Shown here: positions 25,174-32,986 of the stretch, one piece after another | Layout of the letters: each line of letters begins with the position of its first letter | Position numbering within the stretch: position 1 is the first letter of the stretch | Origin: Bradyrhizobium sp. YR681 | Lineage (GTDB): Bacteria; Pseudomonadota; Alphaproteobacteria; Rhizobiales; Xanthobacteraceae | Length of the DNA: 32,986 bases | Reading direction: 5' to 3' | Assembly: GCF_000282615.1 (NCBI RefSeq) | Contig: NZ_AKIY01000040.1 | Coordinates: forward strand, 1 to 32,986 | The notes under the pieces: model-generated | What the model was told of the DNA's origin: nothing | Databases searched by the model: none | The model's input: the letters and a program-made list of their open reading frames with translations, nothing else | Program-made: the position numbers and the translations under genes

Positions 25174-25238
25174 TCCTCGTGCACGCAGAACATCGCGATC
25201 GCCAGATCGATCCGCTTGTCGAGCTGGCGGCGGTTGAG
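25156..25238. repeat. Direct repeat, left copy (tauE end / tetR 3' end)
   Basis: 83 bases matching 27780-27862 without gaps, with about 10 mismatches by eye (near 88% identity). On the minus strand it encodes LNRRQLDKRIDLAIAMFC, VHEDQAR and a stop, which is the last part of a TetR regulator like the intact one at 27785-28447. It is therefore a tetR 3' fragment brought here with, or left by, the rearrangement. Confidence 0.8.
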
Positions 25239-25306
25239 ATCGGTGTCCGATCTCGTCGCCTTGTGCGGGGGCTGCGGAAAAAATGCACCTTGACGCAAAC
25301 GGCCGT

Positions 25307-25366
25307 TCACAATTTGTGACCTGCCCGCAACATGGGTTCCCAAATCGTGACATCGGAAACGTTCCG
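25307..25366 (+). promoter_or_regulatory. Two short palindromes upstream of the autotransporter gene
   Basis: TCACAA-T-TTGTGA (25307-25319) and CGGAA-ACG-TTCCG (25354-25366) lie 80-140 bases before the start. A TTGACG at 25290-25295 could be a -35, but the matching -10 is poor. They may be operators; no binder is known. Confidence 0.35.
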
Positions 25367-25448
25367 ACGCTCTCGTGGTCTTGGCATCGGATTTGCTGAC
25401 CGCCATACCGGGTGCAGGTGATTTGCAAGCCTTTTGCTGGTCACGGGA

Positions 25449-27776
25449 ATGGGGGAATGGGTGCAGTTTCTTGGGAAGGCGCTGCTTCGCGCAGCCATTG
25501 CTGCTGCATCGCTCCTTCTGGCCCCATCCGTGTCTGCCTTCGCGCAGACGGCCGACCTGTCGATCTCTGTCACTGACGGCCATTTCCTTGTCGTTCAAGG
25601 CCGCGCAAATACCTACACCATCACGGTGGGTAATGCTGGCCCTGACGCTGCCATCGGCGCGACGGTCGTGGATACCTTGCCTGCGGATCTGACGCTCGCG
25701 ACCTGGACCTGCGTCGGGGCAGGAGGGGGGACCTGTGCGGCGTCGGGATCCGGCAACATCAACGATACGGTCGATCTTCCCGTCGGTGGGACCCTCACTT
25801 ACACGCTCAACACCACGATTTCACCGTCGGCTTCGACAAGCGCCAATCTGAGCAATACCGCGACCGTGTCAGCCCCCGCCGGCGTTACTGACCCAGACCC
25901 GAGCAACAATTCAGGCACGGATAATGATCTCGTCGGTGCCGGAGTCGATCTCGTCATCAACATGACGGACAGCGTCACCAGCGTGACCGCAGGGGGGACG
26001 ACCACCTACACCATCGTTGCGAGCAATGCCGGTCCCAACGGGGCAGACGCGACTGTTACGGATACCTTGCCCGCGGCGTTGACGGGCGCCACATGGACCT
26101 GCATCGGAGCGGGCGGGGCCGCATGTACCGCGTCCGGGTCCGGCAATATCAACGATGCGACGGTCACCCTTCCCGCGGGCAGCAGCGTGACCTACACGGT
26201 CTCGGCAACCATTTCGCCGGCCGCAAGTGGAACGTTGAGCAATACTGCGACCGTGTCCATCCGGACCGCGTTTCTGAACGAATCCAATACCGCAAATAAC
26301 AGCGCCACCGACAACGATACGATCGTGCCCATTTCCGGAACCGCGACGGCGCTCAATTCCAGCAGCAATCCCAGTCGTCTCGGAGAGCCCGTGACCTTCA
26401 CCGCAACGGTGACGAGCGGTGCGGGAACGCCGGCCGGAACGGTCACCTTCAAGGACGGCGCAACGGTGATCGGCACGGCTGCGCTGTCCGCCGGTGTCGC
26501 CAGTTTCGCGACGTCTGCCCTGACGCGCGGATCGCATGCGATCACCGCGAGCTACGGCGGAGGCGTCGGCTTCTCGGCAAGCGTTTCGGCCGCGCTTCAG
26601 CAATCGGTCGGCGATCCCCTGGACAGTCTCAAGCTGCGCGCGATGCAGGTGATCGCAGCACCCGTCGTTGCGCAGACCTCAGGTCAGGCCATCAGCGGTG
26701 CAATCAACAGTGCGATCAACGACGCGTTCGCGGGCAACGGTTCGCCCGTGACGATGAACGGCGGCGGTGTGCGCTTCAATTTCGCGGCTGAGACACCGGA
26801 TGCCGGCGACCCGGCAGGAGCGGGACTCCCGCCGAACGCAATGGCGTTGTCCGCGGATCCTGCCGCGCGGCCCAGCGCGTCTCCGGCCCGCATCGACAAC
26901 GCCTTCGACGCCCTGGCTTACGCTGCGCCTGTCAAGGCGACGCCCTTGAGGAAGACTTCGCCGGACTGGTTCGGTTGGGCCGAGGTGCGCGGTGCCGTGC
27001 TCGATCACTGGTCGGCACCGGTGCTCGGTGCGCCCGCAACGGCCTCGACCTTGTATGGAAACCAGGTCAATTTGCTGGCCGGTCTGACCTGGAAGGCGAC
27101 GCCTGTCCTCGCGATCGGCGCGCTCGGCGGCTACGAGACCTTCGATTATCGCTCCGACGCGCTCCAGGGGCGCCTCCAGGGCGATGGCTGGACGGTCGGC
27201 TCTTATCTCGGTTGGCTGATGGCCGCCAACCTGCGTCTCGACGCCGGTGTCGCCTATTCGGGCATTGGCTATGATGGTTCTTCCGGACTCGCTGCAGCCA
27301 ATTTCACCGGCCATCGGCTTCTTGTCACCGGAGGTTTCACCGGGACCTACGCAACGATGGGCTGGCAACTCGAGCCATCGCTGCGCGTCTACGCGTTGTG
27401 GGAGCATGAAGACGCCTACACCGACACGCTCGGGACGCAGCAGGTGGCGCGCAATTTCTCGACCGGCCGCGCCAGCGCCGGTGCAAAGGTCGCCTATCCC
27501 TTCACGATATCGCCGGGCACCCAGATCGCGCCTTATGCCGGTGTCTACAGCGATTACTATTTCAATCGCGACGACGCAGCGCAGCTCCTGGTGCTCGGGG
27601 CGGTTCCGACGGTCTACGCGCTCGACGGCTGGTCGGCACGCGCCGTGGGCGGCGTCACGGCGCAGTTTGCCAATGGTGGGCAGCTCGCGCTCGGCGCCGA
27701 GCGCGCGGGTCTTGGCGGCAATGTGGGTCTGTGGACCTACCGCGCCCGCGCATCGGTCCCGTTCGGGGCCCAATAG
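25449..27776 (+). CDS. Autotransporter with two DUF11 repeats and an Ig-like domain
   Basis: A 775-residue type V secreted protein, probably a surface adhesin. The ATG at 25449 gives MGEWVQFLGKALLRAAIAAA and cleavage after SAFAQ. The passenger holds two DUF11 repeats (about residues 36-164 and 167-296). Each has TYTI-V-NAGP, VTDTLPA-L, a paired-cysteine TWTC-GAGG-CxASGSGNIND, and SNTATVS. An Ig-like domain follows (about 297-388; NPSRLGEPVTFTATV, GTVTFKDGATVIG, HAITASYGGG). After a linker rich in Pro/Ala, the autotransporter beta-barrel covers about 505-775 (WFGWAEVRGAVLDHW, GDGWTVGSYLGWLM, TQIAPYAGVYSDYYF, YRARASVPFGAQ). The two DUF11 units repeat at DNA level with a 390-base period. It ends eight bases before the convergent tetR and is enclosed by direct repeats, so it is likely acquired. 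Confidence 0.85.
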   Translation: MGEWVQFLGKALLRAAIAAASLLLAPSVSAFAQTADLSISVTDGHFLVVQGRANTYTITVGNAGPDAAIGATVVDTLPADLTLATWTCVGAGGGTCAASGSGNINDTVDLPVGGTLTYTLNTTISPSASTSANLSNTATVSAPAGVTDPDPSNNSGTDNDLVGAGVDLVINMTDSVTSVTAGGTTTYTIVASNAGPNGADATVTDTLPAALTGATWTCIGAGGAACTASGSGNINDATVTLPAGSSVTYTVSATISPAASGTLSNTATVSIRTAFLNESNTANNSATDNDTIVPISGTATALNSSSNPSRLGEPVTFTATVTSGAGTPAGTVTFKDGATVIGTAALSAGVASFATSALTRGSHAITASYGGGVGFSASVSAALQQSVGDPLDSLKLRAMQVIAAPVVAQTSGQAISGAINSAINDAFAGNGSPVTMNGGGVRFNFAAETPDAGDPAGAGLPPNAMALSADPAARPSASPARIDNAFDALAYAAPVKATPLRKTSPDWFGWAEVRGAVLDHWSAPVLGAPATASTLYGNQVNLLAGLTWKATPVLAIGALGGYETFDYRSDALQGRLQGDGWTVGSYLGWLMAANLRLDAGVAYSGIGYDGSSGLAAANFTGHRLLVTGGFTGTYATMGWQLEPSLRVYALWEHEDAYTDTLGTQQVARNFSTGRASAGAKVAYPFTISPGTQIAPYAGVYSDYYFNRDDAAQLLVLGAVPTVYALDGWSARAVGGVTAQFANGGQLALGAERAGLGGNVGLWTYRARASVPFGAQ

Positions 27777-27779
27777 CGC

Positions 27780-27862
27780 TCCGGCTATCTCGCCTGATCC
27801 TCGCCCGCGCAGAACATCGCAATCGCAAGATCAATCCGCTTGTCCAGCGCACGGCGGTTGAG
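27780..27862. repeat. Direct repeat, right copy (within tetR 3' end)
   Basis: Gap-free partner of 25156-25238. It starts with the last codons of a tauE-like sequence (CCGGCTATCTCGCCTGA) immediately after the autotransporter stop and covers the last ~26 codons of the intact tetR gene. Confidence 0.8.
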
Positions 27863-28447
27863 CTTGAATCCCTCGTCGGTCAGCAGCCTGAAATGATCGT
27901 GGCTGAACACCATGCCGAGCAGCATTTCGGAGACGACGCGGAGCGACACGCCCTCGAGGCGCGGCTCCAGGCGTACGGTCTTGAGCAGGTCTGCGACGTC
28001 GTCCGTGCCGGTCTCCATGATCACCTCCGCGAACATGCGGCCGAGGCCCGGTGAGGCCTGACGCTCGCCGATGATCAGCCGATGCAGCGCGATCTCGCCG
28101 GGTGCCAGCGCTACGTCCGCAACGCGCCGGAGTGCTGTCCGGAGCTGCATCGTCGGCGATCCTGTCAATGGAGGGTTGGCGAAGTGCGCCTCGGGGAGGC
28201 TGCGCAGCAGCATCGCGCGGAACAGCTCGGTCTTGCTTTCGAACAGTTTGTAGAGCGTCTTCTTCGACATGCCGGCAGCGCCGGCGATGTCGTCCATCGT
28301 CGTTGCGGCAAAGCCCTTGCTGGTGAAGGTGTCCTTGGCCGCCGCCAGCAACTGCGACATGCGCGCATCCGGAGCCGAATGGTTAAGGTTTCGTTGCGAC
28401 GAGGCGCTGCCGCCGGCGCGCCCGGGAGTCTCCGCTGTTTTCGCCAT
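27785..28447 (-). CDS. TetR/AcrR-family transcriptional regulator
   Basis: A 220-residue repressor of the TetR family. A polar N-terminal tail (about 28 residues) precedes the DNA-binding domain. The helix-turn-helix lies at about residues 49-72 (TTMDDIAGAAGMSKKTLYKLF). The C-terminal ligand domain has the pattern of the TetR_C group often found beside RND pumps (RLIIGERQASPGLGRMFAEV). It lies divergent from the adaptor-permease pair, with two matching palindromes in between, and so should repress the pump and probably itself until a ligand binds. The arrangement recalls flavonoid-responsive FrrA of B. japonicum, as I remember it, but orthology is not shown. Its 3' end is duplicated at 25156. 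Confidence 0.9.
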   Translation of the reverse strand: MAKTAETPGRAGGSASSQRNLNHSAPDARMSQLLAAAKDTFTSKGFAATTMDDIAGAAGMSKKTLYKLFESKTELFRAMLLRSLPEAHFANPPLTGSPTMQLRTALRRVADVALAPGEIALHRLIIGERQASPGLGRMFAEVIMETGTDDVADLLKTVRLEPRLEGVSLRVVSEMLLGMVFSHDHFRLLTDEGFKLNRRALDKRIDLAIAMFCAGEDQAR

Positions 28448-28531
28448 ATCAGACCCCGCCGCCGAATGTGAGCCGCTTCACGACTGCTTGAACCGGAATA
28501 CGACACGACCCTAGCACTTGACTTCGGGAAT

Positions 28532-28549
28532 GGAAACTACCAAGTTTCC
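28532..28549. promoter_or_regulatory. Operator-like palindrome 1 between tetR and the RND genes
   Basis: GGAAAC-N6-GTTTCC, 18 bases; the perfect match extends to seven-base arms (GGAAACT-ACCA-AGTTTCC). A TTGACT -35-like box lies at 28518-28523, so binding here would block the promoter. Confidence 0.7.
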
Positions 28550-28553
28550 TGAT

Positions 28554-28571
28554 GGAAACCGAAGAGTTTCC
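28554..28571. promoter_or_regulatory. Operator-like palindrome 2 between tetR and the RND genes
   Basis: GGAAAC-CGAAGA-GTTTCC, the same 18-base architecture, exactly 22 bases from the first (about two helical turns), so two dimers would sit on one face of the DNA. Likely TetR-family operator. Confidence 0.7.
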
Positions 28572-28636
28572 GAATGTTTCTGTTGCCGCGATTTCGCCTT
28601 GGGCCGGTCCGCAACATCATCACATGGATCGTCATC

Positions 28637-29842
28637 ATGTCTGCCCCGATCGTCCGCACCGTTCCGTTACTTGCCCTGCTGTCGCTCGCGGCCTGCGGCG
28701 AGCAGAGCCAGCCGCCGGTCGCGCAGCAGACGGCGCCGGAGGTCGGCGTCCTCATCCTGAAGCCGCAGGAGGCGAAGATCTCGACCGTCCTGCCGGGGCG
28801 CGTCGTCGCCTACCAGACCTCCGAGGTCCGGCCGCAGGTCACGGGAATCCTGCTCAAGCGCGACTTCGTGGAAGGCACCGAAGTGAAGGAGGGCGACCTG
28901 CTCTATGAAATCGATCCCGTCCAGTACAAGGCCGCGCTCGCCAGTGCCGAGGCGGCGGTGCAGCGGGCCGAGGCCACGGTCGTCAGCGTGAAGCTGAAGG
29001 CCCAGCGCAAGACCCAGCTTCTGCAGACCAATGCCGCGAGCCAGCAGGACGTTGACGATGCCGTTGCCGCCTACAAGCAGGGCGAGGCCGATCTGAGCGC
29101 CGCGCAGGCCAATCGCGACACCGCCGCGATCTCGCTGGATCGCACCAAGGTCACGGCGTCGATCTCGGGCCGGATCGGCAAGTCGACGATCACGCCCGGC
29201 GCGCTGGTCACCGCGAGCCAGGCGACCGCGATGACCACGATCCAGCAGCTCGATCCTGTCTATGTCGATCTCGACCAGTCGACCTCGGAGATGGAGCGCC
29301 TGCGCGGCCAGCTCGCGGGCGGAAAGCTCAGGCGGCCGGACGAGGGCGTGCAGGTCGAGCTCCTGATGGAGAGCGGCAAAACCTATGGCCACAAGGGCAA
29401 ATACGGCTTCACCGATGCGAGCGTCAACGAGAGCACCGGCTCGGTCTCCTCGCGCGCGATCTTCGCCAATCCCGAGCGGGCGCTGCTGCCCGGCATGTAT
29501 GTGCGCGCCCGCGTCGTTGCCGGCGTCGATCCGGACGCGATCCTGGTGCCGCAGCGGGCGGTCTCGCGCAACCCGCTGGGACAGGCGGTCGCGATGTTCG
29601 TCGACAAGGACGGCAAGATCGAGCAGCGCACGCTGGATCTCGGCGAGGACGTCGATGGCAACTGGCTGGTGCAGTCGGGCGCCAGGGCGGGCGACCGCCT
29701 TGTCGTCGATGGCACGCAGAAGGCGCGGCCCGGCGCGGCCGTAAAGACCGTCGAGGTCGCGGTGGATCCGGCCACCGGCCTGACGGTGAACCCGACGCGG
29801 CAGGCCGATGCGCGGCCGACGCCCGCGACAGCTGAGCAGTAA
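28637..29842 (+). CDS. RND efflux periplasmic adaptor (MexA/AcrA type lipoprotein)
   Basis: A 401-residue membrane fusion protein linking an RND pump to an outer-membrane channel. The start at [20 protein letters not shown] is chosen because it gives a lipoprotein signal with lipobox LAAC and C20 for lipidation. The longer frame from 28574 would put the second palindrome's edge against the gene and lacks a signal. The biotinyl-lipoyl half-motifs are [30 protein letters not shown] and, after a coiled-coil hairpin of about 100 residues, [25 protein letters not shown]. The beta-barrel and membrane-proximal domains follow ([35 protein letters not shown]). It is the first gene of a two-gene operon, 16 bases before the permease. 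Confidence 0.92.
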   Translation: MSAPIVRTVPLLALLSLAACGEQSQPPVAQQTAPEVGVLILKPQEAKISTVLPGRVVAYQTSEVRPQVTGILLKRDFVEGTEVKEGDLLYEIDPVQYKAALASAEAAVQRAEATVVSVKLKAQRKTQLLQTNAASQQDVDDAVAAYKQGEADLSAAQANRDTAAISLDRTKVTASISGRIGKSTITPGALVTASQATAMTTIQQLDPVYVDLDQSTSEMERLRGQLAGGKLRRPDEGVQVELLMESGKTYGHKGKYGFTDASVNESTGSVSSRAIFANPERALLPGMYVRARVVAGVDPDAILVPQRAVSRNPLGQAVAMFVDKDGKIEQRTLDLGEDVDGNWLVQSGARAGDRLVVDGTQKARPGAAVKTVEVAVDPATGLTVNPTRQADARPTPATAEQ

Positions 29843-29858
29843 GCGCCGAGTCATCATC

Positions 29859-32800
29859 ATGTCGCATTTCTTCATCAAGCGGCCGATCTTCGCCTGGGTC
29901 ATCGCCATCCTGATCATGCTGGGCGGCGTGCTCGCGATCATGCGCCTGCCGATCGCGCAATATCCGCAGATTGCCCCGACCGTCGTCACGATCACGGCGA
30001 CCTATCCCGGCGCCAATGCCGAGACCGCGGAGAATTCGGTGACCAAGGTCATCGAGCAGAACATGACCGGTCTCGACTATCTCCAGTACATGTCCTCGTC
30101 GAGCACCTCGACAGGTGTCGTGTCGATTTCGCTGACCTTCACCAACTCGGCCGACGCCGACATCGCCCAGGTGCAGGTGCAGAACAAGCTGCAGCTCGCC
30201 ACCCCGCTGCTGCCGCAGGTGGTGCAGCAGCAGGGCATCAAGGTCGTGAAGTCGTCGTCGAGCTTTTTGATGGTGCTCGGCTTCGTCTCCGAGGACGGTC
30301 GGCTCAGCGCCAGCGACATCGCCGACTACGTCGCGTCCTCGATCAACGATCCGATCAGCCGCGTGGCCGGCGTCGGTCAGGTGCAGCTGTTCGGCTCCGA
30401 ATACGCCATGCGGATCTGGCTCGACCCCGACAAGCTCGCCAAATACAACCTGATGCCGGGCGACGTCACCGCGGCGATCCAGGCCCAGAACACGCAGGTG
30501 ACGGCCGGACAGCTCGGCGGCCTGCCGTCGGTCAGCGGCCAGCAGCTCAACGCCACCATCACCTCGCAGAGCCGCCTCCAGACCGTCGGCCAGTTCAAGG
30601 ACATCATCCTGCGAACTGCCTCATCCGGCCAGACGGTGCGCATCGGCGACGTCGCGCGCGTCGAGCTCGGGTCGAAGTCCTACGATTCGACGGCGCGCTA
30701 TAACGGCAAGCCGGCTTCGGGCATGGGCATCAGCCTTGCAACCGGCGCCAATGCGGTTGCGACCTCCGAAGCCGTGAAGACGCGCATTGCCCAGCTCACG
30801 GCCACCATGCCTGAGGGGCTGCGCGTCATCTATCCCTATGACACCACGCCGTTCGTCAAGCTGTCGATCGAGAAGGTGATCCATACGCTGTTCGAGGCGA
30901 TCGCGCTCGTCTTCGTCGTGATGTTCGTGTTCCTGCAAAGCTGGCGCGCCACCATCATTCCGACCATCGCCGTTCCCGTGGTGCTGCTCGGGACCTTCGG
31001 CGTGCTCTCGCTTGCGGGCTATTCGATCAACACCCTGACGATGTTCGCGATGGTGCTGGCGATCGGCCTCTTGGTCGACGACGCCATCGTCGTGGTCGAG
31101 AACGTCGAGCGGGTGATGGTCGAGGAGCATCTGTCCCCGCGCGAGGCGACCGAGAAGTCCATGCGCGAGATCACCGGCGCGCTGGTCGGGATCGGCGTCG
31201 TGCTCTCGGCCGTGTTCATTCCCATGGCGTTCTTCAACGGCTCGGTGGGCATCATCTACCGGCAGTTCGCGCTCACCATCGTCACGGCGATGCTGCTCTC
31301 GGTGCTGGTGGCGCTCGTGCTGACGCCGGCTTTGTGCGCCACGATCCTGAAGCCGCCGAAGCATCACGGCGCGCAGCGCGGCTTCTTCGCCCTGTTCAAC
31401 CGCGGCTTCGACCGCATGGCCGATGGCTATCAGCGCGGCGCGGGCGTCGCGATCAAGCGCGTCGCTGGGATGCTGATGGCTTTCGTGGCGATCGTCGCCG
31501 CCATGGTGTTCCTGTTCCAGCGGCTGCCGAGCTCGTTCCTGCCCGAAGAGGACCAGGGCACGATCATGACCCTGATCCAGCTTCCGGTCGGCGCCACCTC
31601 GGCGCGCACGCTCGATGTCATCAAGCAGGTCGAGCATCAATATCTCGCCAACGAGAAGGATGCCGTGGAAGGCGTGTTCGCGGTCAGCGGCTACAGCTTC
31701 GCGGGCCAGGGCCAGAACGTCGGATTGGCCTTCGTCAGCCTGAAGCCGTTCGACGCGCGCAAGCATCAGGCAACGTCGGCGCAAGCCGTGGTCGGCCGCG
31801 CCATGGGGGCGTTCGCAAAAATCCGCGACGCGATGGTGTTTGCGGTGCTGCCGCCCTCGATTCCCGGATTTGGCAATGCGGGTGGCTTCGACCTCTATCT
31901 CCAGGACACCGGCGGCAACGGTCACGAGGCGCTGATCAAGGCGCGTAACCAGCTGCTCGGCCAGTTGGCTGCCGACAAGCGCGTGGCGCAGGCGCGTCCG
32001 AATGGTCAGGACGATACGCCGCAATTCAATCTCGACGTCGATCAGGCCAAGGCCACGGCCCTCGGCGTGAATCTGAGCGACCTCAACACCACGCTGTCCG
32101 CGGCGTGGGGCGGCGCCTATGTCAACGACTTCATCGACCGCGGCCGCGTCAAGCAGGTCTATGTCCAGAGCGATGCGCCGTTCCGCATGGATACCAGCGA
32201 TATCGGCCGCTGGTACGTCCGCAATGCGTCGGGCTCGATGGTGCCGTTCTCGGCGCTGGCGACCAATCGCTGGAGCTTCGGCTCGCCGCGCCTCGAGCGC
32301 TACAACGGCGTCGCGGCCGTCGAGCTCCAGGGTCAGGCCGGGCAGGGCATCAGCTCGGGCGTCGCCATGCAGGCGGTGGAGGAGCAGATGGCCAGGCTCC
32401 CGAAGGGCTACGGCCACGAATGGACCGGCCTGTCGTTCCAGGAGCGGCTCACCGGCAGCCAGACGCTGTATCTCTATTCGATCTCGCTGCTGATCGTCTT
32501 CCTCAGCCTTGCCGCGCTCTACGAGAGCTGGTCGGTGCCGTTCGCGGTGATGCTGACGGTGCCGATCGGCGTGCTCGGTGCGCTGGTCGGAGCCACACTG
32601 TTCAGCCAGGCCAACGACGTCTATTTCCAGGTCGGCCTGCTCACCACGATCGGTCTTGCCTCGAAGAACGCGATCCTGATCGTCGAATTCGCGCTGGAGC
32701 AGATCGCAGCCGGCCGCAGCCTCGTCGAGGCCACGCTGCACGCGGCGCGGCAGCGCCTGCGCCCGATCCTGATGACGTCGCTCGCCTTCATCCTCGGCGT

Positions 32801-32986
32801 GCTGCCGCTGGCGGTGGCGACAGGCGCGGGCTCGGCCAGCCAGAACGCGGTCGGCATCGGCGTTGCCGGCGGCATGATCGCGGCGACCGTGCTCGGCATC
32901 TTCTTCGTGCCTGCGCTGTTCGTCCTGGTCCGGCGGATTTTCCCGGGCGCGCGGACGGACGAAGCCGCCTCAACGTCTCCCCCCGC
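29859..32986 (+). CDS. RND efflux permease (HAE1/AcrB type), 3' end outside window
   Basis: The inner-membrane pump protein of a tripartite drug/hydrophobe efflux system. The open frame runs 1042 codons to the window edge, close to the usual 1040-1060 length, so only a short tail is missing. It starts [20 protein letters not shown], with no strong ribosome site. The proton-relay residues are at D407 and D408 ([15 protein letters not shown]), the same positions as in E. coli AcrB, and K936 ([14 protein letters not shown]). Two large periplasmic loops carry the porter regions, seen for example as [21 protein letters not shown] and [19 protein letters not shown]. Substrates cannot be told from sequence. 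It is cotranscribed with the adaptor under the divergent TetR regulator. Confidence 0.95.
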   Translation, partial: MSHFFIKRPIFAWVIAILIMLGGVLAIMRLPIAQYPQIAPTVVTITATYPGANAETAENSVTKVIEQNMTGLDYLQYMSSSSTSTGVVSISLTFTNSADADIAQVQVQNKLQLATPLLPQVVQQQGIKVVKSSSSFLMVLGFVSEDGRLSASDIADYVASSINDPISRVAGVGQVQLFGSEYAMRIWLDPDKLAKYNLMPGDVTAAIQAQNTQVTAGQLGGLPSVSGQQLNATITSQSRLQTVGQFKDIILRTASSGQTVRIGDVARVELGSKSYDSTARYNGKPASGMGISLATGANAVATSEAVKTRIAQLTATMPEGLRVIYPYDTTPFVKLSIEKVIHTLFEAIALVFVVMFVFLQSWRATIIPTIAVPVVLLGTFGVLSLAGYSINTLTMFAMVLAIGLLVDDAIVVVENVERVMVEEHLSPREATEKSMREITGALVGIGVVLSAVFIPMAFFNGSVGIIYRQFALTIVTAMLLSVLVALVLTPALCATILKPPKHHGAQRGFFALFNRGFDRMADGYQRGAGVAIKRVAGMLMAFVAIVAAMVFLFQRLPSSFLPEEDQGTIMTLIQLPVGATSARTLDVIKQVEHQYLANEKDAVEGVFAVSGYSFAGQGQNVGLAFVSLKPFDARKHQATSAQAVVGRAMGAFAKIRDAMVFAVLPPSIPGFGNAGGFDLYLQDTGGNGHEALIKARNQLLGQLAADKRVAQARPNGQDDTPQFNLDVDQAKATALGVNLSDLNTTLSAAWGGAYVNDFIDRGRVKQVYVQSDAPFRMDTSDIGRWYVRNASGSMVPFSALATNRWSFGSPRLERYNGVAAVELQGQAGQGISSGVAMQAVEEQMARLPKGYGHEWTGLSFQERLTGSQTLYLYSISLLIVFLSLAALYESWSVPFAVMLTVPIGVLGALVGATLFSQANDVYFQVGLLTTIGLASKNAILIVEFALEQIAAGRSLVEATLHAARQRLRPILMTSLAFILGVLPLAVATGAGSASQNAVGIGVAGGMIAATVLGIFFVPALFVLVRRIFPGARTDEAASTSPP

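Noticed and set aside
22906..25448. Possible insertion-sequence or integrase traces in the mosaic region
   Set aside because: No transposase or integrase motifs, terminal inverted repeats or tRNA-end target could be found; the only flanking repeats are the tauE/tetR-derived ones.
25161..25598. 145-residue minus-strand frame that ends in a TetR-like tail
   Set aside because: Only the last ~27 residues resemble TetR. The rest is antisense to the autotransporter start and its upstream region, so it is a fragment, not a gene.
28667..29995. 442-residue open frame on the minus strand opposite the RND adaptor
   Set aside because: Shadow frame crossing the adaptor stop and the permease start; no domain features.
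30621..32741. 706-residue open frame on the minus strand opposite the RND permease
   Set aside because: Shadow of a gene with catalytic residues at the family positions; composition is Arg/His/Asp-rich and low in hydrophobic pattern.
1..32986. CRISPR arrays, tRNA or rRNA genes, riboswitches
   Set aside because: No regularly spaced short repeats, no cloverleaf with the GGTTCGAATCC-type arm, and no recognised riboswitch core was seen in the intergenic regions. The GGTTCGAAC at 19658 is part of a simple hairpin.

Overview
The window looks like chromosome of a Bradyrhizobium-type alphaproteobacterium. It is high in G+C, carries several AADL...NWTGFY outer-membrane barrels of the rhizobial Omp25/Omp31 type, a class I PHA synthase, the block aminotransferase-hom-glpX, and a short-type argC. 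No rRNA, tRNA, CRISPR array or intact insertion sequence was seen. The genus assignment rests on recognition of protein families, not on a database search.

Layout. 1-4.8 kb: the 3' part of an FAD monooxygenase, a first barrel gene (+), a minus-strand pair (small membrane protein then SDR dehydrogenase), and a second barrel gene (-). 4.8-10.4 kb: parE (-), a divergent DedA gene, and a large secreted DUF3857/transglutaminase/Sel1 protein. 10.7-12.3 kb: a PaiB-like gene translationally coupled to argC, followed by two intergenic hairpin repeats. 12.5-16.3 kb: a third barrel gene (-), a SAM methyltransferase (+), and phaC followed by a MAPEG gene (-). 16.5-20.7 kb: a small lipoprotein, then aminotransferase, homoserine dehydrogenase and class II fructose bisphosphatase in one direction. 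20.8-22.9 kb: a DUF4261 protein and a type II haloacid dehalogenase.

22.9-27.9 kb is the least ordinary part. It holds a 5'-truncated O-antigen ligase that still has a promoter-like upstream region, a decayed probable SGNH/GDSL hydrolase fragment with an in-frame stop, the C-terminal half of a TauE/SafE permease, and an intact autotransporter with two DUF11 repeats and an Ig-like domain. The autotransporter is bracketed by two ~83-bp direct copies of the tetR 3' end (about 88% identical by eye). I read this as a mosaic accessory insertion at a tauE/tetR convergent junction.

27.8-33.0 kb: a TetR regulator divergent from an RND adaptor-permease pair; the permease runs off the window. The intergenic region holds two identical-architecture palindromes, GGAAAC-N6-GTTTCC, 22 bp apart, a strong candidate for the TetR operator. 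No wholly new molecular system is evident. The best leads are the mosaic island with its autotransporter and the twin operator.
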